Shown in pieces: positions 20,407 through 31,389 of a stretch of 64,000 nt of DNA. This DNA comes from Euborellia annulipes (lineage: Eukaryota > Arthropoda > Insecta > Dermaptera > Anisolabididae), in NCBI GenBank assembly GCA_023213315.1, contig JAKCPI010008000.1, positions 1 through 64,000 on the forward strand, given 5' to 3'. The notes below the pieces were generated by a model that saw only the letters and a program-made list of their open reading frames with translations, did no database searches and was not told where the DNA came from. Numbering within the stretch: the stretch's first letter is position 1; each line of letters opens with the position of its first letter. The position numbers and the translations under genes are program-made.

Positions 20407-22129
20407 GTCTAACCCTTAAAGATATATAAAAAAAAAAAAAAAAAAAAAACAATAAATTCTTACCAAAATATTGAAATAGTAGTATGGTATTGATGTAGTC
20501 CTGCCATCGATGGAAAGGCACCGCTGCCAAAATTTAAGATGCATTGTCTGAGCCTAACCCAGAAGCAGACTGTGTACATGTTTCAGCTTGGGTATCTAGA
20601 AAGAAAGGGTAAAAGATAATTAATGAAAAAAATATTTAACTTACACATATAAACAAAAATGAACATTTTAATAGATAGATAGATATTTAGAATATTTATT
20701 TATTTAAATATTTGGGGATGTTAAACTAAAGATCCATTTGAAAATAAATGAAATTTACTAAACCAGATGAAATTGTTTTAATTAAAGTCATATAACAATA
20801 GATCCCTATCAAGAGTGTTTTTATTTAAGTAAAATGTTTATTCAATCCGACTTTAATAAAAAAGTTTGTTGGCTTTTCAAATTGCATTCCTTTTCTCTTG
20901 AAATTTAAAGAAGAAGAAAAAAGTAAGATGGATCCAATTTATATTTTTATTCAAATTCAACGTTAGTTAATTTGAGATGATACTTTGAAAAAAAGAACTC
21001 CATCTTCCTTCAATTTGGTCGATATTGGAAAGTTATCTGATTTAAAAACTCTCGGCAAATGTTTGATATATCTTGAGTATATCTTTTTTCCCCTTTCAAT
21101 ACCATCTTGTGAATTGGATGTTGTGTATTTTTCTCTTCTCTCTTTATATAATATTTTTTGCTGGAAAGTAAATTTGCCAGTCAATTGGGCTCTGAAGAGA
21201 CCCGAGGAAGGGTGGAAACGGAAAGAGGTCCTCCCCTCTTCTTATAGGGTAACAAGTCCACACTAATGAGACAATCGGATTATACTTGACGCAAGGGGGC
21301 GGTGGCCTTTGCAAAATAAATACAAAGAGGACAAATTGTCATTTGAGTGGAATTTAAAACTCTTAAAAAAATCATTTTAATTTGTCCAAATAAATTAATG
21401 ATCTAAGTTAGAATCCCAAAAAAAAAAGAAATAAAAAATATAAAACCTGTCAATTTATAAAAAAAAAAAAAAATATTATTTTTTCAATTGCCAAAAGAAT
21501 TTGGGATGAAAATGAAGGTTAAGCTGAGTAGTAGGTCGATATGTCGAGAGCTGAGCCTAGAGATTAGTCAACCAAACAAATATTTTTAAAATAAATAAAT
21601 CATATTTTTTTAATGCAACTAAATGGAAAAGCTACTTTTAAGACAACACTTTCAACGGCTAATCAATTAGGGTTGCCTAAGCTCAAGGCTCAATTCTCGA
21701 GACATCAGGTTGTAGCACCGGCTACACCTATTAATTGGACGTTATAATCATTAAATATTATAATTAATAATATAAAAAAATCTAGTGTAATTGTCGCACA
21801 GCACGCAACTTTCTCTTACCTTCGCTAATAGAAAATCCTGTTATTCAATTCTAAACAGCCATTTCTATATTAATTAATTTAAATTTATTTATTTAAAATA
21901 CCTCGTTTACTGACTCAATTGTCAGTCAAGATAAATCAAATATTCTTTTCAATTTTTTTTTTCCTTCCTCTGACTTATTCTTTAAATTTGATTGAATTGC
22001 AAATGTAATTTGTTTTGCAAGGATTATTTTTATTAATTTAACTTTTTTGCGACATGGCCACACATACAATGACTTGAAATAGCCTTTTAACTTTTATTAA
22101 ATTTGTCCGCCACGCAATCTTCAACGAGA
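20407..22129. other. Non-coding AT-rich DNA with a solo family A palindrome arm
   Basis: 21778-21840 keeps CGCACAGCACGCAACTTTCTC, one arm of the family A 3' palindrome. Short overlapping open frames at 20963-21266 have no domain signature. Nothing else recognised. Confidence 0.45.
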
Positions 22130-22665
22130 ATCTAAATTGGGCTTAAACTGTCAGGAGAGAGAAGGAGTGCGAGGGTGGAATTGAGGGTGTAAGGGGCAAA
22201 AGTAAATACGCATGCGCACATACAAAAACCCACAGTCGCAAATCTAAAACAGCCCGAGTTGAACTTTTTATGATTGGCGGTTAGATGTCGGTGTTTGTAA
22301 AAAGAGAAGGGAGTTGCGAATTTTCTTTTTCTTGCTCTGGAGATTTCCAAGCACAAAAGGCAAGGAAAATTGATTCGATTCAAGTCGTAAGGGCGCCTCT
22401 CTACACCCCATAAGCGCGGCGCTCACAATAGAAAAAAAAAGGTTAGGTTCAGCAAACTCAATTTCGTGAAATCTCTTTGCATTAGCTGTAGGTTGTGCTG
22501 GTGGTGCCTGCCTGGTGGTTGGCTGGGGCTAATCGGGGGGTGGCTTTGGGGGTGATGCTGAACACAAAGGCGCCTCCATCTTGGCTCGAGATGTTTGCTT
22601 TTTAAGGGACCCTCCCCGAAGGGAGCCATGGCGCCCCGAAGGGGGAGACCCGAAATTAAAAGACT
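22130..22665. promoter_or_regulatory. Compositionally distinct island, candidate regulatory DNA
   Basis: About 535 bp of complex sequence (CGCATGCGCACA, AAGCGCGGCGCTC, TTTGCATTAGC, GGGGCTAATCGGGG) with none of the window's repeats. Open frames here lack known domains. Function is inferred. Confidence 0.3.
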
Positions 22666-23176
22666 CAAATCCTAATTAGCCTAGGAAAGAAATACTTTAA
22701 AAGATCAGCTCCATTGGATGGTGACGTTTAATTTGAATTAAAAGGGATATCAATTAAAATACGAAATCAAAAAAAAATATTCTTAAAAGATTAATAAATC
22801 ATTAATTTTATACTTTATATGGAGGTACAAGTCAAATATTCATAAATACCGATTTTTTTTTTAAATTTAGATAACTTATTAGCAAAATATTAGCAAAATA
22901 CAGGGGTGAAAAATTTTATATTCTCCCTATTTCTTTTTATTCTGGCTTATATTTTCTTTTCATAATATAAATATTTAATGTTTCTTCATTTATTAAAATC
23001 ACGTTAATTAATACAATGTTTTTTAATCAGATTTTCATTAACATATTATTTTCTTTTTATCAGTTTCCAAGAGTTTAAATCAAAATTTAATAATTAACAC
23101 TCATTCTCATTCATTATAAGTAAGAAGATAAAAATGAAACGTTTAAACCTATTATTATTATTATTATTATTATTAT
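22666..23176. other. AT-rich DNA ending in an (ATT)n microsatellite
   Basis: (ATT) repeats at about 23150-23176 abut the 5S-derived element. Otherwise no feature. Confidence 0.5.
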
Positions 23177-23302
23177 ACTGGGTGGGGGGCCTGGCAACGG
23201 AGAAGAGCAACAGTCACCACAATCGTTGCAGTTAAGCAATGGCGAAAACTCGGATGGGTGACCCCGAGGAATCAGCAGGTTGAACGTCCCCCAATAGCCA
23301 TC
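23177..23302 (+). mobile_element. 5S-rRNA-derived element, best copy
   Basis: CAGTTAAGCAATGGCGA corresponds to the 5S A-box region and CTCGGATGGGTGACCCCGAGG to the intermediate/C box, in 5S order and spacing. The 5S 5' and 3' stems are not conserved, and flanking words (GAACGTCCCCCAATAGCCATC) recur at 3199-3303. So it is a dispersed 5S-derived SINE rather than a 5S gene. Confidence 0.65.
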
Positions 23303-24024
23303 GGTACAGTAACAAATATATAGGCCTATATGTAATTGATTAAAACCCCGAATGGCGTTAGTAGCCGAAAAGGGCAAAATAAAAAAAATTATTATTTCAC
23401 CGTTTTAAAATCTTTATAAAATTAGCGAAAAAAAGATCCAACAAGTGTCAGAATTATACCCAAATCCATCATTCAAAAAAAATCTTTCCTGCCTACAAAA
23501 GTGAAGCCTATAAATAAAATAACTATCATTTAACCAATTTGTTTAATATTATGTAAAATAAATAAATATACAAGGAAAGTCTCAGGATATTTCTCATTCT
23601 TGGTTATTTAAAAAAAAAAATTATTTCCATTTGAATAAGCTTGAGGGTGAGGGATTCGTGCCTCGTCCCCGCACACGACAAACAACCATCAGGGGTGCGT
23701 GGCTCAAGGGCAGCGCCCTCCAAGTGCAAAAAACACCCCCTACAAATTCAAACTAATTCATTTAAGTTCAAAATTGGACTCTTTAACTAAGAATGATTCA
23801 AAAAGTAATAGATATTTTTTGGAAATAAATTATCCTCTATTTTTTTTATACTTGTTGAATTTTAATAGAATCATTTGTTTTCTTTTTTTGTATATGAATA
23901 AAAAAAGATATTTAGAAAAGGAGTAAGCAAGCAAGCGTAAAAATGTATTATAATAATTTTAGATGAGGATAGGTGTAAGCTATTTTCTTGGCAATTATAA
24001 AAATCCTGGGTGTTTTTTGAAGGG
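23303..24024. other. AT-rich non-coding DNA
   Basis: A short GC patch at 23645-23715 has no identifiable signature. No other feature. Confidence 0.45.
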
Positions 24025-24032
24025 ATTTGGTA

Positions 24033-24290
24033 CAAGGGCGGATCCAGAAGAGTTTCTCGGGGGGGGGATAATCTGGTGTGACTGGTCGCACAGCACACAA
24101 TTTTTTCTTAATTTCGGTAATTTAAAGGACTCATTCTCAACTTGTTTGCCAGAATATAAATACAAATCAAATTTTAAGTATTCATTTTTAAAATTTTACA
24201 TTAAAAATAAATTTTTTTTTTTGAAAAAAAGTATTTTTTTCAAATCTCGCGGGGGGGGGTAATTACCTTTACCCCCTGTATCCGCACTTG
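24033..24290 (+). mobile_element. hAT-like MITE D, full-length copy
   Basis: It starts CAAGGGCGGATCCAG and ends GTATCCGCACTTG, flanked by ATTTGGTA / ATTTGATA (8 bp, one mismatch). Inside is TAATCTGGTGTGACTGGTCG, shared with one arm of the family A palindrome. Confidence 0.82.
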
Positions 24291-24295
24291 ATTTG

Positions 24296-24427
24296 ATAGC
24301 ACCTGCCCCCCTTCCCCCCCCAGAAAGCTCCCTGCTCCAAGAAAAATTGAGAGATGTGGCTTTCCAGGCCCCCCGGAGGATAGCTGGTCCCATGCCCCCC
24401 CCAGCCAAATTCTTTAGTTACGCCCAT
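24296..24427 (-). mobile_element. hAT-like family I fragment
   Basis: CCCAGAAAGCTCCCTGCTCC, CCAAGAAAAATTGAG, GGAGGATAGCTGGTCCCATG and AGTTACGCCCATG also make up the centre of the 1.5-kb palindrome (36317-36515). Confidence 0.6.
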
Positions 24428-25379
24428 GCATACAGCTCATGAATTTTTCTCATTGGCATTGATAGTCAGTCATTGGTCTGAAATGTCTTGAAGCGAAAGT
24501 TTTTATCTTTTACACTTTTATATTGAGATTTTATGATTCCGAAATCGACCAGAATATAATAATTATAATTATCGATAAATTTTTTTATTGCTCTCTATCA
24601 GTCAGAATACAAGTATTAGAAAAAATTTTCAAACATTGGCAAATAAAGAAATAAGTAAAAACTTTGAAATTAGAATTTATACCATAATAGTCTAGCTAGT
24701 AATTTTTTTGTTTTGTTTAAAAAAAATAATCCGGGAAATAAAAGGGGCGTAGTCGTCGTGGTTATTTTTCAATTATTTTCACTGACTCAATTCAACAATT
24801 TCAAGAAATTTAGAAAACGTGACTTTTTAAGAGATATATTAAATAAATTGAATGACTGTTAAATCTACCATCCGAGGAATAGATTCTGAGAAAAAATTTA
24901 AAATTTGGTTAGAAAAAATCTGGATAAAACCCAGATCGGAATAAAAACAAATAACAAACAAGAATTGTTTTTTTTTTTTTTTAGGGATTTGGAATACTTG
25001 AATAAAATAAAGAGTAAAAGAAAATCAATGAAATTAAATTTTTTTTAAAGAGTTAGAATTTTCAATAAAGAGCTTTGAAATTCTTATTTGAATTTTCAAG
25101 TGGTAAAAATAAATAAAACTTCTTTTCCTGTTTATAGCCTATTAAGCAAAAAAAGAAAAACTATTATTAAATTAATTATAAAAGATAAATGACCAGAGCA
25201 AAATTAATCATAAACAATAAGAATTTGGATTAATATTTATTGGGTACCAGTCGATGAGAAACTTTTATAACCAACCAAATGTTAAATAACTATAGTAGGA
25301 TCGAAAAAAAAATTGCAATGTAACTAAATTTATCAAAATTTGTTTTGAGGTTTTCTCAATTCAATTAAGTACTTTTTAT
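24428..25379. other. AT-rich non-coding DNA
   Basis: Nothing recognised. Confidence 0.45.
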
Positions 25380-25660
25380 AATGAGGGCCTAATGTGTTTC
25401 TGTGGTAACTTCTCTTCTCCACGATAGCCCAATAGGGATGGGGTTTGAATGGCTTCAGATGCCGATAAAGACCTTAAATGAAAAAGAAATGCTACAGTTT
25501 GAGAGGAACAAGAAATAGAATTTATTTCTCTCCCTCGCCTACGACATTCAATTCAGTCATAAAATGCTATCATTTGTCGGAGGTTTATCTTGATTAATTG
25601 TCGCAACATTTGTTCCCTATTTACCCTCGACTATAAGGTTTGAGAAATCGAAGGTTATGA
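25380..25660. promoter_or_regulatory. Repeat-free balanced island, candidate regulatory DNA
   Basis: It contains TTGATTAATTGTCGC and AACATTTGTTCCC among complex sequence in an otherwise AT-rich stretch. Inference from composition only. Confidence 0.22.
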
Positions 25661-26151
25661 TCCTCTCCTTGCCCTTGGAAAATAGAGGGGAGAAATTTTT
25701 ATCATCTCCCTAAATAACTCAATTTATTACAATCACTTCTAATGTGTGGGGCGACTAAGATGACCATTAAAGAAGAAAAATTAAGAGGAATGTTTTTGGG
25801 AGTTTGAATATCAAATTTTATTATCAAAGGGAGGGAAGAATTGTAAGGGATAAAAAATTATTTGAATACTTGGAGAATAGAATAAAAATTATCGTTAAGG
25901 TCGTAAAAATATGTTTTATATGTTTAAGATAGAAATATAATAGTTTCAGCATGAAATTTTATATCTTAATAGGAGGGAAAATATCTATCAATATATAGCG
26001 AAGGGGGCCGTCTGTCACGCTCTGTTTGCAACTTCTCGATGGAATTTTCCACCCTTATAGAGATTCTAGGAAAAATAATCCTAAATAGTCTTTTGGGGAG
26101 TTGAAAATTTTTTCAATATTTTCCCATTGAAAAGAATTAGAAATTAACTAC
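25661..26151. other. Non-coding AT-rich DNA
   Basis: I recognise no gene or mobile element here. Confidence 0.45.
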
Positions 26152-26673
26152 TTTTTACTTTCTATTACATAAGTATAAATAGATATATATATATATGAGA
26201 GAGAGAAAGTATTGGATTCATGTCAAAAATTCGATGCCGAGATTTTGATGGATATACACGTTTTGAAATCCCCTGAGTCCGAAAAAGTGATTTAGCAACA
26301 TGGTCTGCCTGTCTCTCTGTTTGTCTGTGTGTGTGTGTGTGTGTTCAATTTTAAGCATGAAGGAATTGAGCTAGGAGGTTTAAATTTTATATTTAAGTTT
26401 GGCACCCCCATGGGGCGTGAAAATAAGCTTTTAAACAAAAATTGGCCAAAAAGTACTAGTACTTTACTAATGTACTTTTTCAGTTTTTTCGATTTTCTTA
26501 AAATTCACTCCAACAATTTTTATTAAAATTCAAAAATCAATTATTTTTTAGATGCTCTTTAAAATGTATAAAAAAGTAGATTTATAGCTGGATAAAAGTT
26601 GTTAAAGTGTATCAGGATGAAGAAAGAGAAGCAGCTAGTATTATTTCGTTTATTCCATACCCATTAGGCTGAC

Positions 26674-26705
26674 GACGTTTCGGTCTCGGTTGAGACCATC
26701 TTCAG
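26674..26705 (-). ncRNA. Hammerhead-like core, left arm (opposite strand)
   Basis: Mirror of the right arm: CTGAAGA, T, GGTCTC/GAGACC with loop AACC, GAAACGTC. It is on the strand opposite to the Rx transcript. Confidence 0.42.
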
Positions 26706-26725
26706 ATGGTCCGAGCCCATAAGCT

Positions 26726-26757
26726 CTGAAGATGGTCTCGACCGAGACCGAAACGTC
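26726..26757 (+). ncRNA. Hammerhead-like core, right arm
   Basis: CTGAAGA, one unpaired T, stem II GGTCTC/GAGACC closed by a CGAC loop, then GAAACGTC. Stem I pairing (upstream ATAAGCT, downstream ACCCTAAT) is weak, so activity in isolation is doubtful. Confidence 0.42.
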
Positions 26758-26932
26758 ACCCTAATGGGTATGAAATAAACGAAATAATACTAGCTGCTTC
26801 TCTTTCTTCATCCTGATACACTTTAAAATGTATATTCTCATTTTGCCTTTGAAATCTTATGAAGCACAGAACACAACTTTCGATTACCGAAGAGAAAGTT
26901 GTGTGTTGTGAGACCAGTCACACCAGATTTTT

Positions 26933-27345
26933 CTTATGATAGACAACTTGACATTTAAACTCACTTTATTTTCTTTTTTATCTCTCTGTAATCGATCTTA
27001 ACCAAAATTGGGGGAATGTATTAATATAGTTAAAACTTGTTAGTGAAAATATAACTTTGCGAGACATAATTCAATCTTAATAAAAAAAAAATTTATTGCG
27101 TGACTTGTTTTATTTTTTTTTTTTTTTGTCAAAAAAAAAAAATAGTTTTTATTTAAATTATAATATTCGTTTTGGCGAATAAAATACACGCATACAACGG
27201 CGCCAATTTCAGCAACTTAACACCAAGATTAATAAAAGTTTTGTCAAGTAAAGTTGAACTCTTAATCAGCTATTTTATTATTTGTTAAAATTATAACTAA
27301 AGGTTTTGTTTTAAAACTAATATTAATAAGCAAACGAATAGACGA
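26933..27345. other. AT-rich non-coding DNA
   Basis: Homopolymer T/A runs near 27110-27145. Nothing else. Confidence 0.45.
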
Positions 27346-27741
27346 TACTACAGCTGTGGTATTCAAACTATTTGAGGCGAGGAACCCCTTTACAGTTGTA
27401 TACATTTCAACGGAACCCTTAAGGAAAATTAATATCAAATTATTACTTATTTGAATTTTAGGATGCTAAAAAGTAAATTAGTAAAAAATGCTTATTTTCA
27501 CTTTTCATTATAAAATTATTGGCACAAAGTTAAAAGAAAATTAGACAAAATTAGATTGCATGCTAATGGCTGGGGAGAGCCTGTTTGATCTTGCATAATA
27601 ATTATATTAAATTCCGATAAAATATTTGTTATTTGTAGACGCATCTCATAGAGGTTGATAATAAATAATAAAGAAATGTTTGGGTATGGTCCACTCTTGG
27701 GAAGCCCAGGGTTCCGCGGAACCCATTTTGAATACTGCTGA
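27346..27741. mobile_element. hAT-like MITE (GTATTCAAACT type)
   Basis: CTGTGGTATTCAAACTATTTG at the left and CATTTTGAATACTGCTG at the right are near-complementary. Subterminal GGAACCCCTT and GGAACCCATTT words are typical of Charlie-like non-autonomous hATs. No clean 8-bp duplication found. Confidence 0.5.
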
Positions 27742-27845
27742 GCTCTACTAAATACTTTTAAATAAATATTTTTACATGTTTTATTAAAATTTTTATCTGT
27801 TTGGTTTTAATATAATATAGTAAAATAGCTTAAATATATTGCGAT

Positions 27846-27935
27846 AAAAAAAAAATTGGGTGTGACAACACATCATCGAAGGTAAGAGAAAATTGTGTGC
27901 AGTGCGTTTATTCCCACCAGATATTTATTTAATTG
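27846..27935 (+). repeat. Solo family A 3' palindrome, degenerate
   Basis: TTGGGTGTGACAACAC, GAAGGTAAGAGAAAATTGTG and CCACCAGATA keep the order of the family A end. No body. Confidence 0.6.
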
Positions 27936-27986
27936 TATTACCAAAATTAGCACAAATATTTATAAGTAAATAAATAATACTCTTAA

Positions 27987-28379
27987 GGTGCGCGTCTCGG
28001 GGTGCTAATTTTGGGACCTTCCAGCAGCCCCAATTTTGAAGCTATCGACCTCAAATTTTTTAAAATTAAAGCTATTTAAAATATCTACAAATAATAGAAG
28101 CCCTTTTTTTGATTTTCAAAAAAAAAAAAAATTAAATTTTAATTAATTAATTAATCGCATTAAATAAAAGATACTTTAAAAAAAGGAGCTCTATAAGTTG
28201 TAGATAATTAAATTAGTAATCATTGTGTTAAAAAATAATTAATTTTTTGTCTTTAATTAATTAGCTGGAAAGTCTAGAATGAAATGGAACAAGTTACGTG
28301 TATTCCAATGGGGAACACTAACGCCATCTTTTGCCGCCTCGAGTCAATCGTGCTTTAACAGTTTTCCGAGACGCGCACC
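27987..28379. mobile_element. TTAA-flanked MITE with perfect inverted ends
   Basis: GGTGCGCGTCTCGG and CCGAGACGCGCACC are perfect 14-bp inverted repeats, directly flanked by TTAA on both sides (27983-27986, 28380-28383). TTAA duplications are characteristic of piggyBac and Kolobok. 393 bp, no transposase. Confidence 0.85.
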
Positions 28380-28383
28380 TTAA

Positions 28384-28829
28384 TCAGATTTTTAAAATTT
28401 TTTCACATATTTTACATGAGTAAAGACCGGACAAAAAAGCAAAAAAATGGAAAAAAGTGCTTAAAAAAGCATAAAAATATTGAATAAAAAGTTGTTAAAT
28501 AAGCATAAAAGTTGAAAAAAAGCATCTCATAAGCAATTTCTACTTATACCAATTACGTATACAAAGGAGGGGGGGGGGAGGATGTAATTAATTTTAAGCT
28601 TAATATAAATACAGAATGCAACTTTAAATTACCGAAAGTGTGAAGCCACTTCCACCAGATTACCCCCCAAGTAGGGGATCCAGGGGACCCAGGGGGTCCG
28701 AGCCAGAGTAGGGGGTCCAGGGAGCTAGAGCTAGAGTAGGGAAGGCGCGATTTGCGCAGTTGCTGAAGGATTTGATTTACATGAGCGTTTTTGCTGCATA
28801 AGTTTTGAATTATTTTTAAAAATTGTATA
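28384..28829. other. Non-coding DNA with a G-rich patch
   Basis: G-tracts at 28565-28580. 28675-28735 repeats AGGGGGTCC / AGCCAGAGTAGG words in short tandem. No gene recognised. Confidence 0.4.
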
Positions 28830-28936
28830 GCCCTCAGGCTTGGTGTAGTTGGTAGCGCACCTGCCTTGTATATCAAGGGTCGAGGGTTCGGATCCCAGGC
28901 AGACACGAAGGAAAATTTACTAAAAAAAAAAAAAAA
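28830..28936 (+). mobile_element. SINE-1 relative, short form
   Basis: GCCCTCAGGCTTGGTGTAGTTG and GAGGGTTCGGATCCCAGGCAG match the SINE-1 head (A and B boxes). It then goes straight to an A-rich tail, without the palindrome and GTGTGAATG body. Confidence 0.75.
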
Positions 28937-29589
28937 GGTTAAATGATATAAATTTTGCATTATAAATTTTATTCGGGGGGGGGGGGGTAGTTCTATGCTG
29001 TGACATATTTGTAGGGGGGTTTGTTTGTATGTGACTAACTGTGATATGGGGGGGGGGGACTAGATAGTCGTCAAAAAAGGAGTTACGCAATATGTGGACG
29101 ACCCCTTAATAGCTATTGCCAAATTGTAATATCAGTAAAATTTGTTAAAATAAGATAAAGATCTCAAGAATAATTGTTTAACTTATTTAATAAAACAATT
29201 ATTGAAATAATTATTTTAATGATAAATAAAAAGTTTTAAATTAATTCTAGTTTAATTATTTTCAGCTCAACAAAAAAAGTCCTTGTAAATAAATATCAAT
29301 AAATTCGAATGTAATTATACTATATTTGAATTTAATTTATTTTACAGATAGACCCAATATGTATTTTTGAAATTTTTCCAAGTCAAAAAACACTCCTAGT
29401 AAATAGCAATATAATTGAGCAGAAAATTATATTTGAATTTGATTTACCCATCCAATTTGTTGTAGACGAATCTATCCAATTCATTCAATGAAATAAAATT
29501 AATTTCAATTTGAATTTTTTTTTTTTACACATCATCAATTTTCTTTTTTATTCAATATTTCTAACCTTCAGATATCAATCAAAACCCAA
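28937..29589. other. AT-rich DNA with G homopolymers
   Basis: G-runs at 28975-28988 and 29049-29058. No element recognised. Confidence 0.4.
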
Positions 29590-29960
29590 ACGGAAATCTC
29601 AAAGTTAACTTAGAACGCGTGCTGCCATGAATGTTTCTCTGATAGACTTATAAACAGAAAATAAGTTTAATCTAATTTTTTTATTTAGATTCAATTTTTT
29701 TTTTTTCTCGCGCGCCATCATCGATTTTGAAACGAATAAGGGAAATGAAATTAACTCTTCGCGGGGGTTCGTGTTGCAAACTCAAAGGCAACACGTTCGC
29801 TCGTAAATCATGCCAGGTTAACAAATTCGGCCCGAAGATTGCATGCGGCCCAGTCATAAACGCAACCGTAATCGGCCTGACATATCTTTGCGGGTATTAC
29901 TGCCCTCTGATAATTAAATTAATTGTTCCTGTGTGTGTATATGTGCGTGTAAGTGTCCCC
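29590..29960. promoter_or_regulatory. Repeat-free balanced island, candidate regulatory DNA
   Basis: Complex sequence (GCGCGCCATCATCGATT, GTCATAAACGCAACCG, GATAATTAAATTAATTG) in a long AT-rich intron. The 78-codon frame in it shows no domain. Function is inferred. Confidence 0.3.
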
Positions 29961-30463
29961 TAGTTATTAACAATTTAACTAAATTCTATATATATACATT
30001 TATAGAACGATAAAATATTATTAGCTTCAATTAGTTACAAAGAGAGAGAAAAAAAAGAAAAATCAATGTAATAAGACATCAAAAAAACTCGTATGAATGT
30101 CCTTTTCTTTCAAAAAAGAAAATAAATTCATTTGGGTTAATAGAAGGGCACGAATCACGCGAAGACGATTTTAAGGGCGCCTCTTTAGGCTTTGCCACTT
30201 GCAAGCCCTTCTTTACTTTCCCCTCGGTGCGAGTTCGGAAAGTCCTATTTATACTCATTCAACTTGCATATATTATTCCTAAATATAAAGTAGACTGCCT
30301 CAACAAAAATAAATTTCATTTTTTACTAAAGTGAGTTGAAGAATTCTTCGCCCTCTACTGAAATGATCAAATTTACAATAATTTTGGGAAATTTCATGGG
30401 AAAATTTTTTTATTTTTTAAAGTGAAGCTTTTATTTGATCCCTCAAATTTTTTCGCATTTTCT
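29961..30463. other. Non-coding; GC-richer patch at 30140-30250
   Basis: The patch (ACGCGAAGACGATTTTAAGG, CCTCGGTGCGAGTTCGG) is unique in the window. The remainder is AT-rich. Confidence 0.4.
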
Positions 30464-30858
30464 ATCAGTATGTCGCGTTACAGGCCGTGACGTCAAGGGC
30501 TGTGACGCAACAAGCCATGACGTCATAAGCCGTGACGACAAAAATTGGAAAGTTGAAATTTAATATATATGGCGAATTATAAAAAAATAATTGTGGGATT
30601 TAATTATTCAATTTTTAAAATAATTTAAAACGATTCAAATCTTCAATTAGGCCTACCAAATAAATATTGTTCTCAGTTTTTAACATGCCTCTATTGATTT
30701 CCCATTATCATTCCCATTTTCCAATTATTAAGTTAAGATTAAAAACGCAATTTTAATACCCTTCATTGAATAATTTTCTGAAAATTTTCAGTTAAACGCC
30801 TACGATCCGAAAAAAGTTTCACATCATGGTTTCATAAACCACACAATGATTTTTTATT
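30464..30858 (+). repeat. Family B repeat with TGACGTCA cluster
   Basis: Four near-tandem AGCC(G/A)TGACG(T/C)(C/A)A-like units include two perfect TGACGTCA palindromes (30488, 30518). The body is shared with an inverted copy at 39064-39565 (CAGTTTTTAACATG, TTTTCAGTTAAACGCC, CATGGTTTCATAAACCAC). Class unknown. Confidence 0.6.
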
Positions 30859-31389
30859 TATAAGGATCAATTTTAGACCTTATTATTATAAAAATAGAAA
30901 ATGGTAAAAAAAAGATCTAATAAATTGAGAAGGTTAACAAATGAGGCGGATTATCCTTTATAAATATAATCATAAAAGAATGGAATACTGATATATACGA
31001 ATCAACATTTTATTTCTACATCAAATATAAAAGATATAAAGTTGAAAACCCACATTTAACCACAAGAGATAAAGAGGGAGGAGGAAGTGAAGGCAGGGTG
31101 AAAAATGCAGGGAGGGAAGAAGTGTGGGAATTTCTACACTTGCATTTCAATTACCTTAGAAAAGTGATAAAAAAAAAAAACATCCGGATAATAATCAAAA
31201 GTTTATAAAATATAAACATTAAAAGATCAACATATAGGACCTAATTAAATAAAGTTATTAGGTCTACCAATAAAAGATGAAGTGTTAATTTTCCCAACGA
31301 ATTTCTACAAAAAAAAAAAAAATTAATAGATTTTTGAAGATGTTATTTATTTATGGCACAAATCTTGATATCAATTTTCCGGTGATTAT
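30859..31389. other. Non-coding AT-rich DNA with a purine-rich patch
   Basis: 31068-31130 is purine-rich (GAGGGAGGAGGAAG). No gene recognised. Confidence 0.45.

Larger units (their letters stand above)
26570..26820. mobile_element. Fold-back insertion with two hammerhead-like cores and a 13-bp target duplication
   Basis: The insertion is bounded by CTTTAAAATGTAT at 26557-26569 and 26821-26833. Near-perfect arms of about 90 bp (for example TATCAGGATGAAGAAAGAG with CTCTTTCTTCATCCTGATA) flank a centre of about 20 nt. The variable-length duplication suggests insertion by target-primed reverse transcription, as for Penelope-like elements, rather than by a DNA transposase. Confidence 0.8.
26152..26932 (+). 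mobile_element. Family A element split by a hammerhead-bearing fold-back
   Basis: 5' hairpin, body to GATGCTCTTTAAAATGTAT, then a 251-bp insert (26570-26820), then resumption at ATTCTCATTTTGCC and the 3' palindrome (degenerate left arm, ACACCAGATTTTT right end). Confidence 0.85.

Noticed and set aside
23177..23302. Functional 5S rRNA gene
   Set aside because: The internal promoter resembles 5S but the outer helices are not conserved and related degenerate copies exist.
30488..30540. Functional CRE promoter of a local gene
   Set aside because: The sites are part of a dispersed repeat and no gene start is recognisable nearby.
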